This document shows, piece by piece, positions 43,501 through 57,745 of a stretch of DNA of 64,000 nucleotides. The stretch is from Silene conica. Its lineage: Eukaryota > Streptophyta > Magnoliopsida > Caryophyllales > Caryophyllaceae. Every line of letters starts with the position of its first letter. The first letter of the stretch is position 1. The notes under the pieces are model-generated. The model was not told the DNA's origin. It made no database searches and was given only the letters and a program-made list of their open reading frames with translations. The stretch lies in NCBI GenBank assembly GCA_029255685.2, contig CM055315.2, positions 28,029,501-28,093,500 on the forward strand, in the 5' to 3' direction. A program made the translations under genes and the position numbers.

Positions 43501-45753
43501 GATACCCTGGGTGAAATTCCCAAAGCTTACAATGTTGTTCAACTTATGAGTTAATTTAGAAACCCAACATAATGTGAATTCAAAATTTGGGTGCGAATGA
43601 GGGAGAACACTCTTCATGGGGATGAACTTTACAATATTGATTTGGTCCCTTCTCAATTATTTTTCAAGTTTCGCAAACAACTTGAAGACTTCACTTGGTG
43701 TTAATTTAGAGGTACTTATTCACCTGCCCTTCTCTCTCTATATTGAATTAAAGATATTATTCGCTACTTACGAAGAATACAGTCATATAAAAAACGCCTA
43801 GAACATACCTATCAAACAACTCCAAAGTAGTCCCAACTCTCGGGTGCTCTATTTCACCCACTTGCCCGCCAATTGGTTTATTGTGAAAGGGGCATTATCT
43901 ATCTAAACTTCTGACGAATATCACTTTTAAGCTAGTGGGACGTGGGTATCATACTTAAGATGACAATTATAAATGAGAAACTTGTCTTATTACTACTACA
44001 TTTGATTTGATTAGCCCACTACTTTAAGCTAGTGAATATTATACTTAAGGATACGATTATTTGGTTTCACATAATAGCTTAGGACACTATATTATACTGT
44101 TCATTCTTAGTTTAGCATGCTCGACTAATAAGGGTAACTGGTTCTTTTTGAAGCATCTTTTATATGACACAATCAGGCTGAGAAAGTCCGACAGTGCAGT
44201 GAAAGATTAAGACTTATATGTGTGTCGCCTTCTCTATTGCTCCAAAAACATCAAGAATCAAAATATACGAAATATGACTAATTGAACTACACGAGGAACA
44301 GGAGGGCAAAATAAGAGCAACCAAAAGTTCAGTGAGATGCACGATTAATCTCAAAATAAAAAAAAGTAGATTGTCATACCAAACAATGCAGCCACGTTTT
44401 TGAAATGCGTGTTGGACACAAGAACTGATATGCTCTGTAATCACATTAAAAAAAGTGTTATAAAGTATGACAACTTTCAAAATTAAGCAATATTGTTATT
44501 CATCACTATTGTGAAGTTAAACCCTTTCAAATCAAAAACATTTTCGAAAAAAAAGGAACTGAAAATGAAAATTTACTCCGTATGATATAATTGGAATTAT
44601 AATAAAATGCAGTAAATATCGTAAATAAGTAAAATAAACCAATCCTGTAATAATAATAATCAAGAAGATTGCAGGAAAATTAAAATAAATACTCTACATT
44701 ATATATTTTTCATTCATTTTTTTAAATAAAAAAACTCGATGAAACTGTCAAATAATCCATATTGGTGAATTTGAATCTTGACCAAAATAGATCCCTATTA
44801 TCAATTTTCACATCAATTTTTAACATTTGAAGTTTTGAACTCACTTAAGATTTAACTTAATTGTAGATAACACTCTAAATCTAACAAAAATTGATACTTT
44901 TTGAGGTTTTGATCTGGCAAAATGTTATAAATTTTCATACATTTTGATAAATTCCTGAAAATTCCAGATTCCTAGGTACCAAATTTGCTTATACTATATG
45001 TGTTGCCTTCTCTATTGCTCCAAAAATATCAAGAATCAAAATATACGAAATGCGATTAATTGAACATGTCATTTCAATAGGAGGGCAAAAGAAGAGCAAA
45101 CAAAAGTTCAGTGAGACGCACGATTGATTTCAAAGTAAAAAAAAGGGAGATTGTCATACCAAACAGTAGTAAGAACAATTTTGGGTTCCTTCGGTGTAGC
45201 CGCCAATTTTGGTGACTGCAGAATGGTTAAAGTATTGTGACCAACTTGAGCAGCTCTTACAGATGCGCCGACCGAAACAGTTCAGACAATTGTTGAGCAA
45301 ATTGGATAGACAAAGGGGGTGATCGAATTAGGCAGCAATTTCCGGTTGAGTTATCCCCATAACAATTCAGACAATAATTTGGAATAATGGGGCAATTAGT
45401 TGACATAGTTAATTCAACTTTCCGGTTTTGTTGTTGTATAGGAATACAAAGAGGGAAACTGATGATGGATAGATATAAATTAATAATAATGGTGAATAAC
45501 AGGTAAATTGATGATAAATGAATAAAAAATAATAATGGTGAATAATGGGGCAGTAGAAAGAAGTTGAAGATGAACCGACTTCGACAACATTTTCTTTTTT
45601 TTTGGCTTTATTTTTTTGGCTTTTTCTGTTTCTTAGTAGATATGATAGAATAGATAGACATGTAGGATAGAGGGTGACACGTGTCAATTAGGGTAGAAGC
45701 TGACGTGTCATTTCAATAGGGGCTCAAGAAGCCTTTTTATGTTATTATATAGA
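40525..45753 (-). mobile_element. Large non-autonomous Helitron, 5229 bp
   Basis: On the minus strand the 5' end is A/TCTATATAATAACATAAAAA (TC at 45753-45752), with CACGTGTC/GACGTGTC words nearby. The 3' end is the hairpin CCCGTGAATTTCACGGG, ten bases, CTAG (40528-40525), then T. No target duplication. No Rep/helicase is visible. The inside is non-coding with a 1622 bp tandem duplication. Pieces near 45100-45750 may be captured host sequence, but none is identified. Confidence 0.75.
41673..44916. repeat. 1622 bp tandem duplication inside the Helitron
   Basis: Unit 1 is 41673-43294 and unit 2 is 43295-44916, starting GGCGATACATTGAGTC. They differ by a handful of substitutions and 1 bp indels, so the duplication is recent. 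A third, diverged partial copy (45003-45170) matches the unit's TTGCTCCAAAAAcATCAAG region. ORFs of 60-90 codons recur in both units but have no domain and differ by frameshifts, so they are not supported as genes. Confidence 0.92.
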
Positions 45754-47780
45754 TGGTACAAATGAAGATTGTCTCATTCAATTGCTTTCAGTACCCCGAA
45801 AGAGATTGCCCCAACTGTCGGTAAGGATACTCCTTATCAACAAAAAAAACTACACTGCAAATGGATGACACAAGCAAGTTACCAAATATTAGAAATAGTT
45901 AACAATTATCATCAAGTCATGAAATACACTTAGACTAAAATCAATTCTGTAAAAACAAGATAGACTATTTATAACAATTATAATTAATTTAGGTCATAAT
46001 TACCTTTGGTTTTCTTGTGCAGAAGAACAACAAACCAAACTGTTAAGTCTTCCTCACACTACACCTTTGCAAAGGGCTATTTCCAGAGAAGTGTTACCTT
46101 GTTCACCGAATAAATCCCCTTTCTTTAATCACAATTCCGTCGAAAAAGTACTGATGTCCAAATTGCTGATTGAGGGTGACTAGTCGAAGCCTATGTGGAT
46201 TGTGAGGTATGAAGCCTATGGAGGTTACCGTTGGGGAAGAAGAGGAAGCGTTTGAGGATAATCGGATCCAAATTAGAATTGTGTAATTTAATTAGGTTTG
46301 GGTATAAGTGGGTTATTAATTAGTATTATGGAGTTTGATTTAATTTTGGCACGAATACTAAAATAAGTTGTGATTACAGTGTATTGTACTACTTATTTTA
46401 GTTGTAAAACACTTATTGTTTAAGATTTCATTCAGTTACTTAAATAATTGATTTAAGATTTCTCTTACTCCAACAATAATTGATTTAAGATTTTATTTAG
46501 TTTTTGTTTTGTTAAGTAAATTATATTTACTTAAATAATTGATATATAATTGATTTTTTTGACAAAAATAATTACACCATAATTTCTATTTTTTTTTCCT
46601 CTACAATTAGGTAGTAATATTTGACATATTTTTCCTTCTCTTTCATATTCGTTTTCTAATTGACATTTAAGATTCATAATTGAATAACATTTAAAAAAAT
46701 AATGTAAATTGATAACTCATAATTGATAACATTTAAATTAAAATGACGAAAAAATAAACTGAACACGTAAATTATGACATCTGATGACGATGATTCTCAC
46801 CGACAACAATATGTTTATGTACCATGTCGTTGTTGTGTACTAATATTTCCTATTATTGTAACGGTCGTACTTCGTGTTTTGTTTAGGCCATTATTCACGT
46901 AATTGTGGTTTGTCCCGTAAAATTAATTACATGTTTTAAATGTTGTGTCTTTTTTATTTTTGAAATTGTCTTGGAAAAAAATCGAAATCGTATAACTATC
47001 GAGTTGAAAACCCGAACAAATTACAAAATTAATTGTTTGATGTAAATAATGTGTGGGGTAGGTTAAAGTAAGAGAGATAAATGATGAAAGAGAGTAATGA
47101 GGAATAAGTGTAAATTATTGTTGGAGGAATATTTTTGTTGTAAATTGAAAAGTTGAGGAATAATGAGGTGGATGAGTAAGAAGTGATTAGAGAGAGTGAG
47201 ATGAGGAGGAGTATTGAGTATGGTTGGAGATGGTCTTACAATCATTTTCATCTTGAAAAAAAACTCAATTAAAGTTAATGATATAATATTGACATGACGT
47301 ATACTTCATTCTTATCAAATATTCTCACATTTCATTTTCGTACAATCTAATCTAATGTTTTGCTTCTATACTTGATAAATAATTGACATAATTACCATCT
47401 TCTATTTCTAGTATTTACAACGATACCATTGCAACTAAAACTCCACATTATGATAACTTTTTATACACATCTCTAAATATTTTTAAGAATTCCGCCACAA
47501 AAAATATTATAAAGTCATTTCACATTAAAATTTACTCCTCGACCCAAGAGAGCATTCGATTGAATTGAAAGGGGTACAACATTTGACTGTTTAGTTTTTT
47601 TGTCTAATAAAGAAACAATATGTAGTTTATACACATGATATTTTAATGGTTTTAGCCTATATTTATATTATTTATCAATTCTTATTTTCATATAATACAT
47701 TTTTTCAAATAAAATTTATCTGTTTGTCTTCTCCATAAATACTTCATGTTACCCATCATTTTCCATAGTCAACCACTTTC
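45754..47780. other. Intergenic, nothing firm
   Basis: Region 45770-46260 is less AT-rich and, on the minus strand, has an exon-like block ending in a donor (AACCAAAG/GTAATT near 46008). It could be a leader exon of an unidentified gene, but no protein is recognisable. 46300-47780 is AT-rich. Confidence 0.4.
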
Positions 47781-47789
47781 ACAATTTCA

Positions 47790-49140
47790 CCCAACTAAAC
47801 AACCAAAGCCATTAGAATCCCCATAATTATATCTTTATCCCTTCCTTAACTACCTCAACCCCACATATAAATATATTTTTCTATCTCTTAAATCACACTC
47901 ATAAACGTCGGTGGAGTAATCCTACCCGTTGGGTACCCGTCTCACCCGCCTAACCAACTTACCTTCAAAATCAATTGTAAAATGTATCCCTGGTTTTAAC
48001 CCTACCGACATTTACTTGTATTAATCAAATAGATACATCCAATGTAAAATCAACCCCACCCTATAACAATCAAAATTGAGTATATATACATGTTACTTCA
48101 GAGATTTTTAACCTACTTTTACAACACATCTGTCATTTTCACAAAATAGGACCTTGGAATAAATTTTATCTATTTATTTTCTCAGTTGTTCTAATCATAA
48201 TCTTAGTATATACGTACCTTTTTCCATATCATCCAGGTTCGTTGTACCATTCTCAACCGTGACCCAACTAACCAACTTGATCAATAGAATCAATCGTTTC
48301 CTTTAAAAACCCTAACCTATAAACATTTTCTTGTACAACTCAAATCACACTCTCAAACATCGATCGGAGAGTAAACCACAAGACACTCACCTCCTCCCTT
48401 GAGATCTATCTACCCCCATGCCTAAATAAATTGACACATCCAATGTAAAATCAACCTCTATCCTATAAGACAGTGTCTCACTGTAAAGAATAAGTTGAAA
48501 ATATGGAGGAAACAAAAATAAATTCGGACTATAATAAATTATGATCAAAAAATAATTTTGATCTTTTTACGGCTTACTTTATTCATCTCAGAAACACCTT
48601 TCATTTGTCATTACTTTGTTGTTTATGAAATATCTTCTAATACCCACTAATATTTTATCTCATTAACACAATTATTCCACTTAATTCAACAACATCGTTG
48701 TGTTCCTTATTATTTATATTTATATTTATACTCTTCAAATCGAAACAACTCAATTAACCAACATGATCATCAAAATCATCAACTGTATCCTTGAACATCC
48801 TAAACCTATCGAGTTTTGCTTGTAATACTCAAATCACCAAATCACAATCTTAAACGTTAGAGAGTAATAACCATACCTCTTCAGACACTTATCTCCTCTC
48901 CCAAAACCTATTTACCCCCAACCCCGTAAAAAATATGCCAGACTATAAAACAATGTCCCATCTATAAAGAATAAGGTGAAAATATGCATGCGGAAAAAAT
49001 ATTTTGTTGTTTATAAAATACATTTCAATACCCATTTAAAATACATGTCATCCACTCAATTATTCCACTTGACCTATCTACATCATTATTGTGGTCTTTA
49101 GTATTTATATTTATACTCCTTAAATTGAAATTTGGCAATT
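47790..49140. repeat. Three degenerate tandem copies of a ~480 bp repeat
   Basis: Copies start near 47790, 48250 and 48742. Each has the order: an AACCAAC-type start, CAAATCACACTC..AAACGT, GGAGAGTAAT.C, CATCCAATGTAAAATCAACC (or a remnant), CTATAA.ACAGTGTC, and a final TATTTATATTTATACTC.TCAAAT. Identity is moderate. Non-coding. Confidence 0.6.
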
Positions 49141-51660
49141 TTTTGGAATTATCTAAAGTATGATATATTTGTCATTTGTCTTATTTTCTTTTTTACTTAA
49201 TTAAAGAAATTCTCTCATTTTCTTCGCATAGTCACAATTTGTTAATTTAGAAGAGAGTATTTATTTTAAGTTTAAGAAGTGTAAAATAATATGGAAAAAC
49301 TAAAAACATAACACATAAGGGAAAAGTAACAAATTTGTCTTATATTCCCAAGTGGAATGATTTTTTCCCAATTTAAATGTTAAGACGATATGACAAACCG
49401 AGTTAGTTATTTTTAACGCTTTTCCATTTTCCTTTTTAATAGAAATGTTGAGTAAAGTTAATAAAATTAAATCGTAAGTATATAAATATTAAAGAATAAT
49501 GATATATTATTTTCTAACTCATTTCACATTTTCATTTTTAATCGAAACATTAAATGAAGTTTATAGTTTTAAATAGTAAGTATACAAATCTGAAAAAATA
49601 ATACTGTAAATATAATACGAAAAGTTTAAATAATCAACTATTTTCTAATTCTAATAAATATAACAACTAATTTATTTATTCTTTTCTTATATTTCTATTT
49701 CTAATAGGAAATTGTAAGTAATTAATTAATTCTCATTTCTAATAGGAAAATTGCATTTCTACTTCTAATAGAAAAATTGTAAATAATTAATTATCTCCGA
49801 ATTCTAGTAGGAAAATTGGAAATAAATCATTATTTATTAATAGTAGTGTTTCGTAAATATTGGAGACTACCACGCGCTTAGAAAAAAGCCTCATTTAATA
49901 ATATAGATAGATTTTGCTACAAATATTGTTACGTTTATTAGTATTTTGCCACGATTATTGTTATTATTACGGTTGTTTTCTATTTTTTTGCTATGTAATT
50001 AACTCAGTTTAAAAAATAAAAAAATAAAAATAAAAATTCTAAATACTTTTTAAAATAAATTTGTAGTGGTTTAGAATTTATGATGAGAAGGATGAGAGAG
50101 TAAGTTTTAATTACATGATTAATCAATTTAATATAGACATTATTACAACAAATTGCATGTATTTGTTTAATTAGTGAAGAGTCTATTGATCCGAAATACT
50201 TAAGAGGGGCGTGAATTGAGTATTAAAAACTTTTTAAGCTACACCCACTATCCTCGACACACACAAGTCGAAACAAGCAATAGGCAACGACACACACAAT
50301 TTTGAGCGGTCCAGTTTCACAAGTCGATACCTACGTCCACTATTCTCGATTAATTATTTTAGTACCTAGTCCAGATTACAAAAATATCAACCAACTCCTA
50401 CAACTAACTATAGTTGTAACTCAAACAAGAGCTGTGAAATACTTGTATCTACGAGTTTCGTTAAATACACAACCGACCAAATACCGTGAAATATTTGACG
50501 CACTGCGAGTATCGTTAAATACTCAAACTATCTTACGCTAATAAGATCGAGAGTGTATTAATTGTTCCTTGCGTGTTCACAATTGAAAGAATTAGGAAAC
50601 TAATTATGCATTATGATTTTATAACGATATAGAAATAACCAACACGATTTGTTAAGCACACGACCTTTCAAAAATGAAGAACTTTGCCAAAACGAAAGAC
50701 TAAGTTGTAAGATAGTTTTGCTCAAAAATTTCTTGATATGTGTCAACTGTCAAGGGCGTGAGTTCTAAATTAGTTGTAATTCTCTTTTTATATGGATGTG
50801 TAGATTATCTAGATCTTAAAAAATCCCAGATCTTTTGAAAATAATAAAGATATTATTCGATAATTTCTAACAAATCTTTTAATTAAGAAATTATAAATGT
50901 TGTAACATATGATATTTTTTCTTTTGTTTTTAATTATTATTGAATTATTTTAATAATAATGATTTTTCATGTGAATTCTAAGAATTTAAAACATTTCCAT
51001 CGTATAAATTCAAATAATAAGATTTTGTAACAATAAAATCTTAAAGCTTTATTTATAATTTTTTTATACATATCCGTATAATTTTGCACGGATCCTAAAC
51101 TAATAGTACTATATATAAACTTTCTAAGCCATACACCAGTAGTCTTATTTATCATTCTGTTTGAATCTGTAATTTAAATACTCCTCATGCGTTATTAAAA
51201 CTTTATTCATTTTTTCCCTATAGGAAACCTACAATTAATAAACTACGTAAATCTGTAAAATTATTCTCTGTTGTTCTTATCTATCTTTTTCTCACATTTG
51301 TTACAACATACCAAATCATTGACTAACTAATAATTGTACGAAATACACACATTAGTGGCCACTTGACTACCACCTCAAATCTCAAACAATATTAATAGAG
51401 GTTGAATTACATCATGACTAATATTACTAAAATGAAAGCGTATTATTTGTGATGGATAATATTTATCATAAACGAAAGATGGATAGTGTATCTGTTATAA
51501 TAAAGTAAGTGGAAGGGCAGGTGGAAGAAAATGTAACATCGTATAAATAGTATCACTTGCATATTATAAGAGTAATATTATCCGTCTTTAACTTATAAAA
51601 TGGATATTGCCCGTCTTCAAAACGTATTTGTGTACTTAATTTTGTACCAATAAAAACAAT
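49141..51660. other. AT-rich intergenic DNA with possible Helitron ends
   Basis: At 49907 the minus strand starts TCTATATTATTAAATGAGG preceded by A, like a Helitron 5' end; no partner 3' end was found to the left. At 51072-51103 the plus strand shows ATCCGT...ACGGAT, then CCTAAA-CTAA and T, a possible Helitron 3' end. ORFs at 50302 and 50967 have no domain. Confidence 0.35.
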
Positions 51661-51666
51661 TACTTA

Positions 51667-52925
<1,259 letters not shown>

Positions 52926-53104
52926 TTTCATTTATATTTATACTCATTTATTTACTTTTATTTTCTACGCAAATACGAAGAAAAAAAGAGACTATTAGTA
53001 ACCTCTAAGGTGCTAATAATTGACTAAAGATTAGCATAGAAGCTATTTCAGTGTAATTAATACAGAGTACAAAACTTAACAAGGGTGCGTGACCATGGCC
53101 AAAT

Positions 53105-55075
53105 CTATGAATGTTCGCTAGTGACTATACTGACCGAAGTCCAGTCAATCACAGGATGGGGCTGGACGACGGACTTACACAACAATTTCTTGACAAGCTG
53201 CATCAAAATTTTGGCCATCTTAATCAAAACACGAAAGAAATGCCCGAGTAGAAGAATAGCTAACAAAATCGCCCACGCAAAGGACACGGGCCCTAGAGTA
53301 TCAAGAATTCTACCATCGGACAGTGGCTCCGAAGAATTTTTGAGTGATATAAAATAGGTGACTAGTGTGGAGGTAATAGCGAGCCACATAGTAATCATAA
53401 GAACAATAACAAATAGTCGTTTACAAGGAAGACCGCCTATAAGGAGTAACACCACGCTAAAAGATGATACCAAACTTATGGTATTAAAAATCATCAAGTT
53501 ATCAAAACTTGCACGGATAATTATAAATTTGTAAGGGAATATTACCAAGGCTATCTCATTATCAAATTCGGAAGCGGGATTCCAATTCGGGTTAACTCCA
53601 AGTTGAAAAGCCATAGTTGCCATGAGTGAGGCAACCACCATTAATGCATTTCGTTGCTTGTTCAACCATTCTTCATCTCTGTTCTTTTGTGTCTCCATAT
53701 ATTTCGCTTTCCTTGCTTTTGCTCGCTTTAGCATTCGTGCAATTTCGGAGTCTTTTTTATTAGTCCTCCCAGTTTGAATTACACAGTCGATTGCTGCTAA
53801 ACCATCCTTGTTGATCGTGTTTTGTTGCATCTTCTTCTTTGCTACCAACAATTTTACTACCTGTATTTAGAAATAGTTATTACAACCCAGTAACGTACCC
53901 AGAATCAATGAGTTTGAGATCAATTTTCATGTAATAATTACTATATTTTTTTAGTATTGGATCTAACAAACATACTTCCTCCATTCAAATCCAATCTACA
54001 CTTATTCCATTTTAATCCATTCATATCCAAACTACCACTTTTCTATTAAAGCCTAAAAAATTACTAAAGTGTCCTTATGAATATCAATTATTTACACAAA
54101 ATGCCATTGAATGGCCACCATTAATCAACTATCACCCATTTAAATTAATAAAAAAACACCTTACACACATCCAATTGTACTTTTAATAATTTTTTAACTT
54201 ATTTCTTAATATTTGTGCAAAAAGCAAAACTACACTTTGGATATGAATGGGGAAGTATAATTCATGTCAAACAAATTCAAAAATAAAAAATGGCTATTTT
54301 TATAAAGTTGTTGGGTTTTGAGACTCCACTACCCATAGGTAGGCACACCACCTATATGCGACAAATGGTTTAATACGTATATACTCCGTGTATGTGTATA
54401 TACCTCGGGTTGGTTGGATAGCACAGCAAGATGCAAGATTGTGTTACCATCTTGGTCTTTAGCATTAAGAAGCTCCTTTATAGCATTCATGGAGTATATG
54501 AGAAGATCAACTTGGGTGTATTTGACGCACAAATGCAAAATGGTCTCATGGGCATTAGTTCTTTCTCGGGCAGCACGTGGGTACGTACGAACAAGAAAAT
54601 CGAGCACATGAAGTTGATTACTTACGGCCGCGACATGAACAGGGTTTCGACCATCATGATCGTGTGAAAAACACATATTAGGCCTCACTTCGAGCAACTT
54701 CTTCACAATGCCTAAGTGCCCTTTCTCCGAGGCCAAATGTAGCGCAGATGCTCTAGTCGATTGAACAACTTCACTGGCTAGTTCGGGCTTTAGGCGTAGT
54801 ATTTCTGTGGTGAACTCTAAGTGACCATGAGTTACTGCTACATGTAATGGTGATAGTATGAAACGGTCTGATCTCTCGATGATGCATCGATCTAGGACAA
54901 ATGGATCTTCATAGAGTAATTTGTGTAAGGAGTTCACGTCTCCTTTAATCGCTGCTTCATATAGCCATGTGGTTACGATGCGTGGATCTAATTGTGTTTT
55001 GAGTAAGTTGTGTAAGGAATTTATGTCTTGTTTTAGTGTAGCTAGAGTGACCGACTCAACCTGCGTTTCTTCCAT
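53105..55075 (-). CDS. Ankyrin-repeat / PGG-domain membrane protein (ACD6/BDA1-like)
   Basis: Two exons (55075-54404 and 53860-53105) join GAG/GTA in frame across a GT..AG intron of 543 bp, giving 475 residues. The start is taken at MEETQ (55075); an upstream Met at 55117 is possible. About six ankyrin repeats (LYEAAIKGDVNSLHKLL, SPLHVAVTHGHLEFTTEIL, SALHLASEKGHLGIVKKLL, NPVHVAAVSNQLHVLDFLV, TILHLCVKYTQ, NTILHLAVLSNQPEVVKLL) span roughly residues 30-235. They are followed by a basic linker, the PGG domain (RNALMVVASLMATMAFQLGV, NP.WNPASEF) and four hydrophobic segments. The family includes ACD6 and BDA1, plasma-membrane/ER proteins in salicylate-linked immunity; the role here is by family. 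The frame is intact. The intron holds a MITE and a truncated LINE lies just upstream. Confidence 0.93.
53975..54255. mobile_element. Stowaway-like MITE in the ankyrin gene intron
   Basis: 281 bp with inverted ends (CTTCCTCCATTCAAATCC against CTTCCCCATTCATATCC) and TA on both sides (53973-53974, 54256-54257). It makes up about half of the intron. Splice sites are untouched. Confidence 0.8.
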
Positions 55076-55149
55076 TTTTATAAGTATTTGTATAATTTTT
55101 AGAAGCATAGATCTCAAACTTATATACCGACTTCAATTGTTACTTTCAA

Positions 55150-55625
55150 TTATTGGCCCCTTGCTAGAAAATTGTCACAAAGTCGAAAAGGTCAAAAGTC
55201 GTGTTGTTAGGAGCAAAAAAGTGCGGATCTAATAGTATTATTGTCGCAGAAGCACTCGCCTTAAAAGAAGGTATTTTAGCCGCTAAACACTTAGGAATCT
55301 CTAAGTTAATTGTGGAGGGTGATAAATTATGTGTTATCAACGCCCTACGTAGCACTTGGCAGATCCCGTGGGAAATCTCTAGTATTATCAAGGATGTGAA
55401 ACTTGATCTTCATCTTTTCGATGAAGTGATAATTAAACATTGCTTCCGTGAAGCCAACAAGGTTGCTGACTTCATGGCTTCCGTTGGACATTCATGTCCA
55501 ACTCTTTCGAGGTGGGTTGAAAGCCGGTGAATTCAACTTACCTTACTTATTCGAAAGGATGAGATAGGTTGGTCCTACCCGAGAGGATCAACCTAGTTTC
55601 CTTACCTTATTTAAAAAAAAAAAAA
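55150..55625 (+). pseudogene. 5'-truncated LINE with RNase H-like domain
   Basis: A plus-strand ORF (55201-55530) has IIVAEALALKEGILAAKHLG, KLIVEGDKLCVINAL, IIKDVKLDL and HCFREANKVADFMA, i.e. the C-terminal half of the RNase H-like (RVT_3) domain found at the end of plant L1 ORF2. The catalytic N-terminal strand with the DG motif is missing. A stop and about 80 bp later an A-run (55612-55626) ends it, as a LINE tail should. It stands head-to-head with the ankyrin gene, within 150 bp of its start codon. A cellular RNase H-like gene is less likely because there is no start or first half. Confidence 0.7.
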
Positions 55626-55626
55626 A

Positions 55627-57330
55627 TGATAGTTTGACTCCCCCTTCAAGAAAAAGATAGTTTGACTTGGCAAAAGTGTGAAGCCAACCTTTGAAATGAC
55701 AGGTTTCTATTGCACAATAATTTAAATTAACACGCATTATCTTTCACATTACAAACGGACATTATTTTATCACAAGCTGAAAACGGATGGTATACAATGT
55801 AAGTGACACTATCACGAGATGTTTTATTTCCTCCCACTTGCATGTCCACTTACTTTATTGTGAGAATAGTGTATCTGTTATTAGGATTATTCCGGATTAT
55901 AGGTTAGGGCTAAGCAGATTTTGGTTTATATTCACAATTGGATCACTTGGTCTAAATCAAATCTAAATCGAATTCATTTAAAATCGTTTCCCAGTTCGCA
56001 TTTTTTTTGAAATTTTGATTTTCGGCTTGATCTGGGTAAGACTCGTTAATTTTGATTCGAATTAAATGGACTGAAGTTTAGGTGTTTTCCTACTAATTTT
56101 GTCAGCTTTATAAAGAAATCTAATATTTTATCTTTAAAACAATATTACAAAAAGGGAAATAAGATATCTTATTTGACCAAAGTAGTTTATTATTTGTTCA
56201 AAATTTCAATTACCTTATTTGTTTGATAAAAAATTGGCAAATGACCTATTTAACAAATAAGTTACCTGAAAATGAAAAGTTACACAGGGTAGCATTTGGG
56301 AAATAAGCTACATGTTCGATATTATTTTACTATTTTGTCTCTTCAATTTATAATATTAAATAGGTATTACGCATGTCATTTTGCTAAAATTAAGTTATCG
56401 TTTTAGCTAGTTTGTCAAACATTTTTATTTATTTAATTGGTGCTTTATTAGCTTCTAATTTCCAACTACTACCTCTTCGGTTTGTAATTAGATTTTCAGC
56501 ATGCATATATTTTTTTAGTGTTTCAAGTAACTTTTCAATTAGTTTTATCAAACAGAATTTTTATAGTCATTCGTGTAAAGATGCTTTAATCAACTGCGTA
56601 GTATTTTATTTCATTGAAATTAAATTTTAATTATCATATATTTAAAAATTATAAGTTTTGTTCTAAGTCTATTTAAAAACAATAAATCTCTCTTACATCG
56701 AATATATCTCTTTTAAGTTAAGACGGGTCAAATAATGTCACTTGCATAAATAAAGACAAAAGAGAAAAAGTTTAAGGAAAAGCAAAAGTTTGTCTTATCT
56801 ATACAAATGGATCAATATTTAATTCGTCTTAAGCTTAAAATGGACACAAATTTTCATTTGTAACGGTAGTATCCGTTACAAGCTTGTGACGGATCAAATA
56901 ATATCTACTTTGATAGATAAGACAAACAATTAATTATTCCCAAGACGTCTTAAATAGGAGAATTTGTGGTTTAAAAATACGGAATACAAATTCAGACTCT
57001 AAACTAAATTGCTGGTCTCATCCAAATTTTCATTGGTTATCTGACCAGGTCACTATCTGACCAACTAAAGTGGCCACAAATTTAGGCGGGACCAATCAAA
57101 TGGTATTTCTTAATTCTTACCGTTGTACAATATTTTATTTCATTACACAAACTGACCTCGTGGTGATTTTGGCTTAGCAAATTTCTAACATTTAGTAAAG
57201 CACAAAGTAAATGCGTCTGATTTAATTATTCATGTACTCGTGTCGGCTTGTATGTTGAACTAGCCTAAAGGAAAGCATAAAGGCTGGATCATATGCCCTT
57301 CCAAAAGAAAATGGCTCAAATCCCTTTATT
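55627..57330. other. Intergenic, nothing recognised
   Basis: AT-rich. Words such as GACGGATCAAATAATAT and GTCTTATCTATACAAATGG recur loosely (56720-56950), as in decayed MITEs. No ORF with a domain. Confidence 0.4.
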
Positions 57331-57338
57331 ATAAAAAA

Positions 57339-57372
57339 CTAGTGTTTATACCTATATGCAATGCACTATCAA
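57339..57372 (-). mobile_element. Decayed Helitron 3' end
   Basis: The minus strand reads AGTGCATTGCATATAGG, TATAAACA, then CTAG and T. This looks like the common plant Helitron end (CCGTGCATTGCACGG ... CTAG) with point mutations in the hairpin. The rest of the element is not traceable. Confidence 0.4.
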
Positions 57373-57499
57373 TTATTTTATATTTTTTTATACTATATGA
57401 AAATTAATGTTAATCTAACTATGACGGTTTTGTAGGTGTTATATTCAAAATTAGTATGGATTTTTACTTTGTAGAACTTATTATTATGTAAATATTATA

Positions 57500-57745
57500 A
57501 CTAGTGGATGTCCATAAGTCTTAACATTAAGTATATACTTAATATTAGTATGAATGTCCTTAGCTCATGGATGGTTCTAGATTTCCCCTTTGTATTCTCT
57601 TGCATAACTTCTGTAGTGCTATATATACCCCATAATCCTAATGAGAATAATACACATCTTTCTTATCGTACACACTTCCCTTACTCTTATATATTCATAA
57701 TACGTTATCAGCACGATCTATACAATCTCGCTAAGGGTTTTGATT
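57500..57745 (+). mobile_element. Copia-type LTR and leader remnant
   Basis: An LTR-like stretch with a TATA box (GCTATATATACCCC, 57619), followed by AATACGTTATCAGCACGA (57700-57717). The latter is the primer-binding-site style of Retrofit/Ale-like Copia elements. No gag follows, so only LTR and leader remain. An 80-codon ORF across it is not a gene. Confidence 0.5.

Noticed and set aside
41970-44480. Paired ORFs of 60-90 codons in the Helitron repeat units
   Set aside because: They recur only because the unit is duplicated, frames differ by indels between units, and no domain or exon structure is recognisable.
45770-46260. Leader exon of a host gene on the minus strand
   Set aside because: One plausible donor and higher GC only. 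No coding exon or recognisable protein nearby, so not listed as a gene.
47063-47251. Minus-strand 62-codon Leu/Asn/His-rich ORF
   Set aside because: Low complexity, no homology recognised, in AT-rich intergenic DNA.
49890-51104. Complete Helitron between 49907 and 51103
   Set aside because: The 5'-like end is on the minus strand and the 3'-like end on the plus strand, so they cannot belong to the same element.
55201-55530. Possible host RNase H-like gene
   Set aside because: It lacks the N-terminal catalytic half and an own start, and ends in an A-run like a LINE tail, so it is called a LINE fragment.
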